Assembly: GCA_031281945.1 (NCBI GenBank)
Contig: JAITER010000005.1
Location: 1 to 62,954, forward strand
Direction of reading: 5' to 3'
Source: Spirochaetaceae bacterium
Lineage (GTDB): Bacteria; Spirochaetota; Spirochaetia; Treponematales; Breznakiellaceae
DNA length: 62,954 bases
Below, in pieces: positions 50,459 through 59,418 of the stretch. A program made the translations under genes and the position numbers. The notes under the pieces were generated by a model that saw only the letters and a program-made list of their open reading frames with translations, was not told the origin of the DNA and searched no databases. The number at the start of each line of letters is the position of its first letter. Positions within the stretch are counted from its first letter, which is position 1.

Positions 50459-50905
50459 ATGAAAACTGTATCTTTGTATCGCCCTTTTAATGTAGAACGT
50501 CCTGTTTTTGACGTTGAAAAATTTGTGGATTCGTTTTTTGGCGAAAACGGCGCGTCCTTTTTTAACAAGGCGTCCTGGAAGCCTGCGGTGGATGTGATTG
50601 AAACAAAAGACTCCTACATTGTGGAGGCCGAACTGCCTGGTTTTGAGGAAAAAGACGTCGAGGTGAATGTTGACAACAACACCTTGACTATTGAATCAAA
50701 GCTTGACAAAGAAACCGGTAAAAAAGATAATGAAAAAGCGTTTGTTATTCGGGAACGTTGCGTAACCCATTTTAGCCGTTCCTTCAAATTGCCAGACAAT
50801 GCTGATACAAGCGCGGTGGAGGCTAGATTTAAAAACGGCTTGCTTGAGCTTGAAATTAAAAAATCCGCCGAAGCCAAAAAACGTATTATCCAAATTGGAA
50901 AATAA
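50459..50905 (+). CDS. small heat shock protein, Hsp20 family
   Basis: A 148-residue ATP-independent chaperone that holds unfolding proteins. A short N-terminal arm is followed by the alpha-crystallin domain (about 40-135): WKPAVDVIETKDSYIVEAELPGFEEKDVEVNVDNNTLTIES, RERCVTHFSRSFKLPDNAD, VEARFKNGLLELEIKK. The C-terminus RIIQIGK carries the I-x-I-type anchor. The ATG at 50459 follows GGAGGAAATT; an in-frame upstream ATG at 50447 overlaps that site. The gene is monocistronic, behind an exact sigma-54 promoter and paired upstream repeats, which is unusual for a heat shock gene and suggests control by an enhancer-binding protein. Two hairpins follow. Confidence 0.95.
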   Translation: MKTVSLYRPFNVERPVFDVEKFVDSFFGENGASFFNKASWKPAVDVIETKDSYIVEAELPGFEEKDVEVNVDNNTLTIESKLDKETGKKDNEKAFVIRERCVTHFSRSFKLPDNADTSAVEARFKNGLLELEIKKSAEAKKRIIQIGK

Positions 50906-50914
50906 AAAAACAAA

Positions 50915-50940
50915 GCGACGCTCCCGCTTGGGGCGTCGCC
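50915..50940 (+). terminator. hairpin after hsp20
   Basis: GCGACGCTCC pairs with GGGGCGTCGC around a 5-nt loop, ten bases after the stop. It lacks a good T run, so termination may be weak and completed by the hairpin at 51042. Confidence 0.6.
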
Positions 50941-51041
50941 TGTAAAATTGGTTTATTGTATAAGATTTTTAATTTAAAAAAATTGTAAAATAATTTAAAA
51001 AAATATCAAAATAATTAAAAAATAATTGTAAAACACTAAAT
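50941..51041. other. extremely AT-rich spacer
   Basis: About 100 bp of nearly pure A/T with A runs every ten or so bases (TTAAAAAAATTG, TTTAAAAAAATAT, ATTAAAAAATAAT). Intrinsic curvature is likely. No coding frame is present. Confidence 0.7.
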
Positions 51042-51074
51042 ATCCCGCGGGCCTTGAGCTTGCGGGATTTTTTA
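51042..51074 (+). terminator. intrinsic terminator
   Basis: ATCCCGC (51042-51048) pairs with GCGGGAT (51062-51068), followed by six T residues. It lies 137 bp after hsp20. Confidence 0.8.
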
Positions 51075-51509
51075 ATTTTAGCGAGCCGTTGTTGAAGCGC
51101 TTTTGCTGGTTGCGCTAAAATATCCGGCTCGCGGTAAGTTGCGCCGGAATCCCGCCGGCGGAGGCGCCGGGCGCCTTGCCAACACGCCGCGCGCCAGCTT
51201 GTCAAAAACGGTTTTTTTACGGAAAATAACCGGACTTAGGTTCCGCCGTACGGGCTTTGTTTCCCAACGGCTGGTTTATTCTTAAAAATTTGGCTTGACG
51301 CGGAAACTAATGCGAGGGCGGTTGGCGCGGCTAAAAAGGGCGTTGCTAAACGCCGTAAAAATTGCCGCGGTTTGTAGCTTTTAAAAACAAGATTTAAAAA
51401 CTAAGAGTTGCTTATAACTACGCCGGCGCTTTTAAATCGGTTGCGCGATATAAAGAGCGTTTGAACCTTTTTGCGGCGGTTTACGCGCAAGCCTGCTGTA
51501 GAGGCGTTT
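51075..51509. other. gene-free region before the thioredoxin-like gene
   Basis: 435 bp with GGCGCCGGGCGCC-type palindromes near 51165. No coding frame with a ribosome-binding site and no recognised RNA were seen. TTGCGC with ATAAAG near 51440-51455 may form part of a promoter but spacing is poor. Confidence 0.5.
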
Positions 51510-51839
51510 ATGTCTAGTGATGTTCTAAAAATTACAGCGGAAAATTTTGAGGCTGAAGTTGTAAAATCGCAGATTCCTGTGTTAATCGAATTTTCCGCGC
51601 CGTGGTGCGCGAGTTGCCGGTCTTTAAACTCGCTTATTGATGAAATCCGTCCGGCGTATGAGGGTGAAATAAAATTTGCGTCCGTTGACGTTGACGATGA
51701 AGAAGAATTGCGTGAAAAACACGGCGTTCTTTCCGTTCCAACAATTGAATTGTACAAAAACGGCGATATGCTGGATAAAAAAACCGGAGAGTTGCCGCGC
51801 AAACAACTTACAGATTTTATCGAAAAGGCCCTGTTTTAA
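51510..51839 (+). CDS. thioredoxin-like protein with WCASC active site
   Basis: A 109-residue thioredoxin fold protein. The order beta-alpha-beta is clear: LKITAENFEAEVVKSQIPVLIEFSAPWCASCRSLNSLIDEIRPAYEGEIKFASVDVDDEEELREKHGVLSVPTIELYKNG. The cis-Pro is in SVPTIELY. The redox motif is CASC rather than the CGPC of canonical TrxA, so redox potential and partner may differ. The start is ATG at 51510 with GAGG five bases upstream; 13 in-frame codons before it are not part of the fold. It is monocistronic and ends in a terminator at 51851. Confidence 0.88.
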   Translation: MSSDVLKITAENFEAEVVKSQIPVLIEFSAPWCASCRSLNSLIDEIRPAYEGEIKFASVDVDDEEELREKHGVLSVPTIELYKNGDMLDKKTGELPRKQLTDFIEKALF

Positions 51840-51850
51840 AAGCTAACCTT

Positions 51851-51885
51851 TAGCCCCAAATAACGGAACCGTTTCTTTGGGGCTA
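51851..51885. terminator. intrinsic hairpin after the thioredoxin-like gene
   Basis: TAGCCCCAAA pairs perfectly with TTTGGGGCTA, enclosing a second AACGG/CCGTT hairpin, 11 bp after the stop. Confidence 0.75.
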
Positions 51886-51980
51886 AACCGCTTATTTTTA
51901 TGTTTTAAACCCTGTTTTTACGGGAGTCGCCTTAACTTTTTTTGTAAAAACGCCGACAATGGGGTTAGGAAAGTATTGTA

Positions 51981-52688
51981 ATGATTAAACTGCCTGTAAT
52001 TCCCGCCGTTGTAACCCTCCTTCTTCTTTCCACTTTTAGTGTTGCGGCGGGCGACGTCGCTTCTTTTGTTGATTTGGGTTTTTCTAAAGACGGCGGCATA
52101 TATGTTTTCGCGCAATACGGCGTGGAAGAAAAAACTTTGCGCCCTTGGGCCGACTTAAACATAGTGAATGTGCCGTTAAACGATTTTGTGCCGGGCGGCA
52201 GGTTTCGCTACACTCACAGCGAGCCCATAGGGCCGGTTCAGGACGGTTCTTCCGCGTTAATGCAGCTTATCGCAAGCAATTCCGCCGCAACAAAACGTTA
52301 CGGTCTTGATTTTTTTATAAAAGGCGTTCCTATTTTCATTTCTTTGAAAAACACGCAAGACGCTTCAGGCGAAACAATTGAATTTCGTGATTTTCAAAAC
52401 GAACTCTATTATCGCGCGGAACTCGTTCCGCAAGTAGAAATAAGCGGCGGCAAACTCCGGTCTTCATTCTACATAAACCTTATACGCTCGGATGTAAACG
52501 GAATATCGCGCAGTTACACGGTGGGCGCTCCGTCTATTAAACGCGCCGGAATCACCAGTTATTCAATTAAAAGGGTGTTAATAAATCCGCAAAACACGGG
52601 CCTGATTTTTGTAATAGAAATGACGCGGGAAAGCGCGGATCCTTACGCTCCAGACATCCGTTACATGGTGGAAGCGCTCAAATTTTAA
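51981..52688 (+). CDS. DUF2259 secreted protein
   Basis: A 235-residue exported protein with a signal peptide (IPAVVTLLLLSTFSVAAG). The opening of the mature part, DVASFVDLGFSKDGGIYVFAQYGVEEKTLRPWADLNIVNV, matches the DUF2259 family of predicted secreted proteins. DUF2259 proteins are common in spirochaetes; the function is unknown. The C-terminal half is beta-rich (ELYYRAELVPQVEISGG, SYTVGAPSIKRAGITSYSIKRVLI). No lipobox is present. The start ATG at 51981 has AGGAAAG upstream. It appears to be a single-gene unit. Confidence 0.82.
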   Translation: MIKLPVIPAVVTLLLLSTFSVAAGDVASFVDLGFSKDGGIYVFAQYGVEEKTLRPWADLNIVNVPLNDFVPGGRFRYTHSEPIGPVQDGSSALMQLIASNSAATKRYGLDFFIKGVPIFISLKNTQDASGETIEFRDFQNELYYRAELVPQVEISGGKLRSSFYINLIRSDVNGISRSYTVGAPSIKRAGITSYSIKRVLINPQNTGLIFVIEMTRESADPYAPDIRYMVEALKF

Positions 52689-52856
52689 GCCGTTACAAAC
52701 CGCGAATCTTTTCACCTATATTCCGCTGTAAAGTTGCCGGCGGGCGGCGTTTTATAGCGGGAAAATCTGGAAAAAAGAACGTTATTATTTATTTTACGGT
52801 TAAACAGCCCGTTTAAGGCGAAACGCTGTTTGCCGTCAGTTTTATGGAGGTGTGTT

Positions 52857-53645
52857 TTGACGCTTCATGGTTCAGTATATTCTTCTGTTTTGGGATTTCA
52901 CACGGGAATCAGTGTTCTAACGCCGGATAGGTTTCTGGAAAAAGGTTCTTACAGGGTTATGTACCTGTTGCACGGCTTGCACGGGAATAATCAAACATGG
53001 ATTAACAACACAATGATGGCCTCTTACGCCGGCGCGTACAATTCCATTTTTATAATGCCGGAGGTGGGGCGCAGTTTTTATGCGGATCAAATGTTCGGGT
53101 ATAAGTATTATACATACATAGCGGAAGAACTTCCCGAAATCGTCCGTTCCGTCTTTAATGTGTCGGCCAAGCGTGAGGATACGGCTGTTTTGGGGTGTTC
53201 TATGGGCGGATACGGGGCTTTAAAAATAGCTCTTTCCAAACCAGAAGCGTACGGTTTTTGCGCGTCTATTTCCCCCGCTTTCCTGTTCGTAAATGAAATT
53301 CTGCCCCTGTTAAGGACTGATGAGTCCGGCTGGGCGAAAAAATCTCCGTCAAACGCCGCGATTGTGCGTGATATGTACGCTATTTTTGGCGAAAATCTTG
53401 ATTTCAAAGACGGCGACATAATATTTAAACTGGCCGAAAAAGCGTCGCTTTCCAAAGCAAAGCCCAAAATTTACGCTGTTTGCGGTTCCAGGGATGAACT
53501 TATCCAGGATAACAGACGTTTCAACGCTTTAATCACAGAAACAAACCTTGATCTGGACTGGACTTTTGAAGAGTGGGACGGCGTGCATGATTGGATATTT
53601 TTTGATAAAAGCTTTCAAAAAGCTCTTGAATTATGGAAAAAATAA
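52857..53645 (+). CDS. alpha/beta-hydrolase esterase (EstA/FrmB-like)
   Basis: A 262-residue hydrolase of the tributyrin esterase / S-formylglutathione hydrolase-like family. MYLLHGLHGNNQTWINNT carries the oxyanion region, and GCSMGGYGAL is the nucleophile elbow (Ser about residue 116). VCGSRDELIQDNRRF supplies the likely catalytic Asp, and DGVHDWIFFDKSF the catalytic His. There is no signal peptide, so it is cytosolic and acts on short acyl esters. The start is TTG at 52857 with GGAGG six bases upstream, which is much better placed than the upstream TTG at 52830. The DUF362 gene begins 41 bp later with its own ribosome-binding site. Confidence 0.9.
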   Translation: MTLHGSVYSSVLGFHTGISVLTPDRFLEKGSYRVMYLLHGLHGNNQTWINNTMMASYAGAYNSIFIMPEVGRSFYADQMFGYKYYTYIAEELPEIVRSVFNVSAKREDTAVLGCSMGGYGALKIALSKPEAYGFCASISPAFLFVNEILPLLRTDESGWAKKSPSNAAIVRDMYAIFGENLDFKDGDIIFKLAEKASLSKAKPKIYAVCGSRDELIQDNRRFNALITETNLDLDWTFEEWDGVHDWIFFDKSFQKALELWKK

Positions 53646-53686
53646 ATTTTCATCCGCTTCTCATCTGTTTTTAAGGAGTTTTATAA

Positions 53687-54799
53687 ATGGCGAAATCAAA
53701 GGTTTATTTTACGGATATGCGTTGTAAAATGGGCGACAGTCTTTTAATTAAGCTGGAACGGCTTATTAAAAAAGCGGGAATAGGCGAAATAGATTTTAAC
53801 AATAAATACACCGCGATAAAAATACATTTTGGCGAACCGGGAAACCTTGCGTTTTTGCGGCCTAACTTCGCCAAAGTTGTAGCCGATTACGTTAAATCTA
53901 AAGGCGGTATGCCTTTTTTAACCGATTGCAACACCTTGTATGTAGGCCGGCGCAACCAGGCGCTAAACCACATGGAAGCGGCTTACGAAAACGGTTATAC
54001 GCCTTTTTCCACAGGTTGCCACAACATAATCGCCGACGGCCTTCGCGGTACGGACGATGTTGAAATTCCTGTTCCAGGCGGCGTTTACTGTAAAACCGCC
54101 ATGGTTGGGCGGGCCATAGCGGATGCGGACGTGATCATCTCGCTTAATCACTTTAAAGGGCATGAATGCGCCAGTTTTGGCGGAGCCATCAAGAATGTCG
54201 GAATGGGCGGAGGAAGCCGCGCCGGAAAGATGCGTATGCACAACGAAGGAAAACCCCAGGTTGACAAAACGGCGTGTATAGGCTGTAAATTCTGCTCAAA
54301 ATTTTGCGCTCAAAACGCCATTATTTTCAACTCTGATAAAAAAGCGTTTATAGATTCCGCAAAATGCGTTGGTTGCGGGCGTTGCATAGGAAGCTGTCCG
54401 CAAAACGCGATATTCAACAATTCAGGTTCCGCCTTCGACGTCCTAAACGCGAAAATGGCGGAATATACGCTCGCCATACTGCGCGAAAAACCGAATTTTC
54501 ATATAAATGTTGTAAATCAGGTCTCGCCGTTTTGCGATTGTCACGGAGAAAACGATGCGGCGATTATACCGGATATAGGCATGTTCGCGGCTTTCGACCC
54601 CGTCGCGCTGGACAAAGCGTGTCTGGACGCGGCTAACGCGGCGCCGGTGATAAGTTCCAGCGTTCTATCGGAGCGCGAAAGAAAATACGGCGACCACTTT
54701 ATGAACGTACACCCTGACACAAACGGCGTAACCCAGCTTACTCACGGCGAAAAAATAGGCTTGGGAACCTTAGATTACGAATTGATTACTGTAAAATAG
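53687..54799 (+). CDS. DUF362 protein with two 4Fe-4S clusters
   Basis: A 370-residue cytosolic iron-sulfur protein. The DUF362 part (about 1-190: KVYFTDMRCKMGDSLLIKLERLI, AIKIHFGEPGN, FLTDCNTLYVGRRNQALNH, DVIISLNHFKGHECASFGGAIKNVGMGGGSRAGK) is followed by a ferredoxin domain with two CxxCxxCxxxC sets (CIGCKFCSKFC and CVGCGRCIGSC, about 200-240), and then a second part of DUF362. Electron transfer is implied; the reaction is not known. TAAGGAG lies nine bases before the ATG. It is 41 bp after the esterase gene and 65 bp before metG. Confidence 0.9.
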   Translation: MAKSKVYFTDMRCKMGDSLLIKLERLIKKAGIGEIDFNNKYTAIKIHFGEPGNLAFLRPNFAKVVADYVKSKGGMPFLTDCNTLYVGRRNQALNHMEAAYENGYTPFSTGCHNIIADGLRGTDDVEIPVPGGVYCKTAMVGRAIADADVIISLNHFKGHECASFGGAIKNVGMGGGSRAGKMRMHNEGKPQVDKTACIGCKFCSKFCAQNAIIFNSDKKAFIDSAKCVGCGRCIGSCPQNAIFNNSGSAFDVLNAKMAEYTLAILREKPNFHINVVNQVSPFCDCHGENDAAIIPDIGMFAAFDPVALDKACLDAANAAPVISSSVLSERERKYGDHFMNVHPDTNGVTQLTHGEKIGLGTLDYELITVK

Positions 54800-54864
54800 G
54801 CCTATTTAAGCGAATTAAGCCGGCCCGCCATCCGGTTAAGATTTTAGGCGGAAAGGTTGTTTCA

Positions 54865-57153
54865 ATGAAAAAAAGACTCATTACTTCGGCTCTGCCGTAT
54901 GTAAATAATGTGCCGCATCTCGGTAATATTATTCAGGTGTTAAGCGCGGATTGTTTCGCCCGTTTTTGCAGGCTTCGAGGTTACGAAACGATTTATGTAT
55001 GCGGTACAGACGAATACGGAACGGCCACCGAAACAAAGGCCGCGGAAGAAGGATTAAGCCCCCGGCAGTTATGCGACAAGTTTTGGGCTATTCATGATGA
55101 AATTTACCGCTGGTTCAATATAGATTTTGACAAATTTGGCAGAACTTCCACGGCGATTCAAACTGAAGTGGTTCAGGATATATTTAAAAAACTTTACGCT
55201 TCCGGTTTTATAATCGAAAAAAATATAGAACAGTTGTATTGCGAAAAATGCGGGCGTTTCCTGGCCGACCGGTACGTGCGCGGTTCCTGCCCGTCTTGCG
55301 GCTACGAAGAAGCGCGCGGAGACCAATGTGAACGTTGCGGCAAGCTTCTTGATCCTACAGATTTGAAGTCGCCGCGCTGTTCAAGTTGCGCGCAAACTCC
55401 AGTTTTAAAATCTACAAAACATTTGTATATAAATCTGCCGGCTATGCGCGGCAAGCTGGACGCTTGGTTGCAAGACGCTCAAGTTCACGGGAAATGGGCC
55501 AATAACGCCGTCAAAATGACGCAGGCTTGGATTCGGGACGGGTTGCGCGAGCGCGCCATAACACGCGATCTAAAATGGGGCATACCAGTTCCGCTTAAAG
55601 GCTACGAAGACAAAGTGTTTTATGTTTGGTTTGACGCGCCCATAGGTTATGTGTCAATTTTGGGGGCTTTGGGAGAGGAGCGCGGCGCGGATTGGCGGTC
55701 TTTTGTGAATGAATGGTGGAAATCGCCTAAAAATGTCGAGTTGTTTCAGTTTATAGGCAAAGACAACATTCCGTTTCACACTGTTATTTTTCCATCCAGC
55801 CAGCTTGGTACCGGAGAAGACTGGACGATGCTTCACCACATGAGCAGCACTGAATATTTAAATTACGAAAGCGGCAAATTCTCAAAATCCAAGGGAGTTG
55901 GAATTTTTGGAACCGACGCTATGGAAACCGGAATACCGGCTGATGTATGGCGTTTTTATATATATTACAACCGCCCGGAAAAATCGGACTCGCTTTTTAC
56001 GTGGAAAGATTTTGGCGAAAAAGTAAACGGGGAGCTTATAGGCAACTTCGCCAATCTTGTAAACCGCACGCTTTCTTTCGTTACGCGCTATTACGGCGGA
56101 ATCATCCCGAAAGGCGCGGAAAAAAACGTTTTTTGGGAAACCGTGCTTGATTATGAAAAAAATATACGCGAAAAACTTGAATGGGCTTGTTTGCGCGACG
56201 CTTTTCACCTTATTTTTGAACTTTCCGCTTTCGCGAATAAAATTTTTCAGGACGGTGAACCCTGGAAAAAACGCGTGGAAGCCCCACCGCAAGCGGAAGC
56301 CCTTATAGCCGGCCTTTGTTACATAATCCGCGATCTCGCCATTATGTGTTATCCGTATATGCCGGGCGCCTGTGAAAAAATAGCCGGATTTTTCGGCAAA
56401 ACCATACGCGGCGTAAAACCGTCCGGCGGCGAAACGGAGCTTTCGTGGGAAAGTCTTGGGAATCTGGACGGCCTTGAAAAGGCGGCTAGCGAACCTCTTT
56501 TCCAAAAATTGGAAGACGAACTTATTTCGCGGTTGCGGGAAAAATATTCAGGAAGCCAAAAAGAACGCGCTCAGATAGAGGAAGAAAAGCCTTCCTCTGT
56601 TATTAATGGCGAAAATCAAGCGCCTAAAGAAAAACCTGTAAAACTTACGGTGCGCGAGCGTTTCGCCGCGGCTTTGGATCTGCGTACAGCTAAGATAACG
56701 GCTGTGGAAAAACACCCTAAAGCGGACAGGCTTTATATAGAAACACTGGATATTGCGGGAAATTCCCGCGTCATAGTCTCCGGCCTGGCTCCGTACTACA
56801 CGGTGGATGAACTTTTGGGGAAGAATATTATAGTCGTATACAACCTTAAAGAAGCCAAATTGCGCGGCGTCGCGAGTAAAGGCATGTTAATAGCCGCGTC
56901 TTGCAAGAATGCGGACGGGAGTGAAACGGTGGAGGTTATCGACGCCGGTTGCGCGGAAACCGGCGGCCGTGTGTATGTAGAAGGCTTCCCGTTTGCGGAG
57001 GACGGGGCCCCGCTTCCAGAAATTGATATAGACGCTTTTTTTAGCGTTCCAATAACCGTAAAAGACGGTTTAGTCAACATAGAAGGGGCGCCGCTTATGC
57101 TAAATGGCGCTCCGTTACGCACAAAAATTGTACTGAATGGCGAGGTTGGGTGA
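54865..57153 (+). CDS. metG: methionyl-tRNA synthetase
   Basis: Class I synthetase that charges both initiator and elongator tRNA(Met). The 762 residues begin LITSALPYVNNVPHLGN with the HIGH variant HLGN (18-21). The zinc knuckles are complete in the four-Cys-pair form (CEKC, CPSC, CERC, CSSC, about 128-180). FSKS in GKFSKSKGV, near residue 338, is the KMSKS loop. After the helical anticodon-binding domain and an acidic linker (about 560-595), a C-terminal tRNA-binding EMAP/Trbp domain follows (FAAALDLRTAKITAVEKHPKADRLY). Unlike lysS, hisS, tyrS and gltX here, it has a Shine-Dalgarno-like GGCGGAAAGG before the ATG. Confidence 0.96.
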   Translation: MKKRLITSALPYVNNVPHLGNIIQVLSADCFARFCRLRGYETIYVCGTDEYGTATETKAAEEGLSPRQLCDKFWAIHDEIYRWFNIDFDKFGRTSTAIQTEVVQDIFKKLYASGFIIEKNIEQLYCEKCGRFLADRYVRGSCPSCGYEEARGDQCERCGKLLDPTDLKSPRCSSCAQTPVLKSTKHLYINLPAMRGKLDAWLQDAQVHGKWANNAVKMTQAWIRDGLRERAITRDLKWGIPVPLKGYEDKVFYVWFDAPIGYVSILGALGEERGADWRSFVNEWWKSPKNVELFQFIGKDNIPFHTVIFPSSQLGTGEDWTMLHHMSSTEYLNYESGKFSKSKGVGIFGTDAMETGIPADVWRFYIYYNRPEKSDSLFTWKDFGEKVNGELIGNFANLVNRTLSFVTRYYGGIIPKGAEKNVFWETVLDYEKNIREKLEWACLRDAFHLIFELSAFANKIFQDGEPWKKRVEAPPQAEALIAGLCYIIRDLAIMCYPYMPGACEKIAGFFGKTIRGVKPSGGETELSWESLGNLDGLEKAASEPLFQKLEDELISRLREKYSGSQKERAQIEEEKPSSVINGENQAPKEKPVKLTVRERFAAALDLRTAKITAVEKHPKADRLYIETLDIAGNSRVIVSGLAPYYTVDELLGKNIIVVYNLKEAKLRGVASKGMLIAASCKNADGSETVEVIDAGCAETGGRVYVEGFPFAEDGAPLPEIDIDAFFSVPITVKDGLVNIEGAPLMLNGAPLRTKIVLNGEVG

Positions 57154-57212
57154 TTTTTGTCATAATTTTATGTGAAAAAAATCGATTTTGTTGTTTTCTA
57201 AAAAGATTTTGA

Positions 57213-57243
57213 TTGACAAATTGTGATAATAGGGTGATGATAA
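57213..57243 (+). promoter_or_regulatory. probable promoter of the chitobiose PTS operon
   Basis: TTGACA (57213-57218), an exact -35 consensus, is followed by GATGATAA (57236-57243), which gives a -10 box with 17-19 bp spacing depending on the register. A leader of about 130 nt would precede the EIIC start. Confidence 0.55.
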
Positions 57244-57382
57244 AGTGTTGTCTCCGTTATTTTCTTGTTGCGAACGCTGATTAAACGTCCAGTTGTGTTT
57301 AACCGGCGTTTTTTTTAAGTTGCGCCGTCCTGTGGGCGGCGCTTCGTGCAGGAATGTTAACGCTGGCGGCAAAGGAGAAAAA

Positions 57383-58639
57383 ATGAGTGATTTTGTAAAC
57401 AAGATGACTGCGGTTGGGGCCAAAATAGGGTCGCAGCGGCATCTGGGCGCGGTGAGGGACGGTTTTATATCGCTTATGCCGTTGATTATGGCAGGTTCAG
57501 CCGCCTTAATCTTAAAAAACATCCCCATACCAAACTGGACGGAGATTTTGCCCGGGTTCATAGTGGATCTCTGCAATTCTGTCTGGTGGGGTACTTTTGG
57601 ATTTTTGGCGGTTTTCGCGGCTTTTTCTATAGGCTACAACCTGGCGAAAAATTCCAACGGTGACGCTTTTAGAACCGGTTTTATAACCCTGGCTTCGTAC
57701 CTTGCGCTTATACCGCAATCACACGGGGATGCGGGTTGGGGCTACATACATTGGGGCTACACCAGCACGAACAGCTTGTTTATGGCGATAATCATTCCGC
57801 TTATAGCCGGCGAATTGTTTATACGATTTAGCAACAACCCCAAACTGCTGATAAAGTTGCCTGACAGTGTGCCGCCTGCGGTAGGCCGTTCCTTCTCCGT
57901 TTTATTGCCCGCCGGTCTAACGATATCAATCGTTGCGTTGCTTGGCATTATTGTGCAGTTGATAACCAAAAAGGATATATTTGATTTTGTAAACACGCTG
58001 TTTTTACCGCTTGTAAAAGCGTCTGATTCGCTTGCTTCCGGCCTTATTATAGTGTTTTTGAATCAATTCTTCTGGTTGCTTGGATTGCACGGCCCCAGTA
58101 TTGTAGGCGCGGTTTTCGAACCTTTGTCTTTAAACTTGCTTGCGGAAAACCAGGCTGCGGCCATTTTGGGTCAACCGATTCCCCACATTATGACCAACGC
58201 TTTCTTGAACACCTTCGTACATCTTGGCGGCGCGGGCGCTACTCTTGGTTTGTTAATTGCTATTCTTATTACTTCCAGATCTAAAATGTTTCGCACTTTG
58301 GGTAAAACTTGTATAGGCCCCGGTATTTTTGAAATCAACGAACCGGTTATGTTCGGCTTGCCTATCGTATTAAACCCGCTTTTTGCGATACCGTTTATTG
58401 TAGGCCCTCTTTTGTTAACTGTTATAAGTTACCTGTTAACGGCGGCTGGCGTTGTAGGCAAGGCTGTAGCGGTAATTCCGTGGGCGACTCCGCCAATTGT
58501 GTCGGGTATATTGGCTACGGGCGATTGGCGCGCTTGCATATTGCAAGTGATAAATCTAGCGATAGTTGTTGTTATTTACCTGCCTTTCGTTAAAATTGCG
58601 GATATGCAGGAAATAGAAAAAGAAAAAGCGGGCGCGTAA
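57383..58639 (+). CDS. chbC: PTS lactose/cellobiose-family EIIC permease
   Basis: The membrane channel of a sugar phosphotransferase system of the lactose/cellobiose/chitobiose family. The 418 residues form about ten hydrophobic segments and contain the family block VMFGLPIVLNPLFAIPF preceded by GPGIFEINEP, which carries the conserved Glu of the sugar-binding loop. HMTNAFLNTFVHLGGAGATL-type sequence (HIMTNAFLNTFVHLGG) is also typical. AAAGGAG lies seven bases before the ATG at 57383; 30 codons of upstream frame are not protein-like. It is the first gene of an operon with chbG, chbF, chbB and chbA. Adjacent ChbG and ChbF favour N,N'-diacetylchitobiose, with cellobiose as an alternative. Confidence 0.92.
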   Translation: MSDFVNKMTAVGAKIGSQRHLGAVRDGFISLMPLIMAGSAALILKNIPIPNWTEILPGFIVDLCNSVWWGTFGFLAVFAAFSIGYNLAKNSNGDAFRTGFITLASYLALIPQSHGDAGWGYIHWGYTSTNSLFMAIIIPLIAGELFIRFSNNPKLLIKLPDSVPPAVGRSFSVLLPAGLTISIVALLGIIVQLITKKDIFDFVNTLFLPLVKASDSLASGLIIVFLNQFFWLLGLHGPSIVGAVFEPLSLNLLAENQAAAILGQPIPHIMTNAFLNTFVHLGGAGATLGLLIAILITSRSKMFRTLGKTCIGPGIFEINEPVMFGLPIVLNPLFAIPFIVGPLLLTVISYLLTAAGVVGKAVAVIPWATPPIVSGILATGDWRACILQVINLAIVVVIYLPFVKIADMQEIEKEKAGA

Positions 58640-58662
58640 GCGCTATATTAAGGAGATGCGGC

Positions 58663-59418
58663 ATGAAGCTTATAGTTAATGCAGACGATTTTGGAATTTC
58701 CGAGGCGGTAAATTTAGGGATAGTTAAGTCGTTTAAGGATGGAGTTGTTCGCTCTACGACTATGATGGCGAATATGCCTGGATTTGATCATGCCGCAACT
58801 CTGGCTAAAAAATACGATGGACTTGGCGTTGGAATTCACCTTGTAATGACGGCTGGAGAGCCCCTTACAGGGCGTTTAAAGACGCTAACCGGAGAGGATG
58901 GAAAATTCCTCAAACAAGGCGATTTTTTTGAAAAAGTAAAGAACAATCAGGTGGATTACTCCGAGATGGAAAAGGAATTGCGAGCCCAGCTTAAACGTAT
59001 AGTTGACGCCGGCGTTAAACTTACCCATTTTGACAGCCACCACCATTTCCATCTGCAAAAAGGGCCTTTTGATGTGGTAAAAAAACTTGCCGATGAATGC
59101 GGTCTTCCTGTGCGTGTGGGGACAAAAGAAGAATTTGCGCGGCAATACCCAGGTTTGCGTTCAACGGAACGTTTTAACATGGACTTTTACGGCGTTAACC
59201 TTACTGTGGACAGCTTTATCGCTATTTTAGAAAAATATAAAGATGCGGAAAGCCTGGAGATAATGGCCCACCCCGCATATTTAGACAAAACGATTATAGG
59301 GCTTAGTTCGTATAACACGGCCCGCACCAACGAACTTGATATTTTAACAAGTAAAAAAGTTCTGGATTATATAAAAACAAATAATATCATACTTAAAAAC
59401 TTTCAGGATTATAAATGA
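58663..59418 (+). CDS. chbG: ChbG/YdjC chitooligosaccharide deacetylase
   Basis: Removes one acetyl group from N,N'-diacetylchitobiose 6-phosphate so that ChbF can cleave it. The 251 residues carry the YdjC metal-binding motifs: NADDFGIS (5-12) with the two Asp residues, GIHLVMTAGEP, and HFDSHHHFHL (about 122-131). The C-terminal SLEIMAHPAYLD contains the late conserved His. AAGGAG lies eight bases before the ATG. Its stop overlaps the chbF start by four bases (ATGA), so the two are translationally coupled. Its presence is the best evidence that the operon is for chitobiose rather than for cellobiose alone. Confidence 0.92.
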   Translation: MKLIVNADDFGISEAVNLGIVKSFKDGVVRSTTMMANMPGFDHAATLAKKYDGLGVGIHLVMTAGEPLTGRLKTLTGEDGKFLKQGDFFEKVKNNQVDYSEMEKELRAQLKRIVDAGVKLTHFDSHHHFHLQKGPFDVVKKLADECGLPVRVGTKEEFARQYPGLRSTERFNMDFYGVNLTVDSFIAILEKYKDAESLEIMAHPAYLDKTIIGLSSYNTARTNELDILTSKKVLDYIKTNNIILKNFQDYK

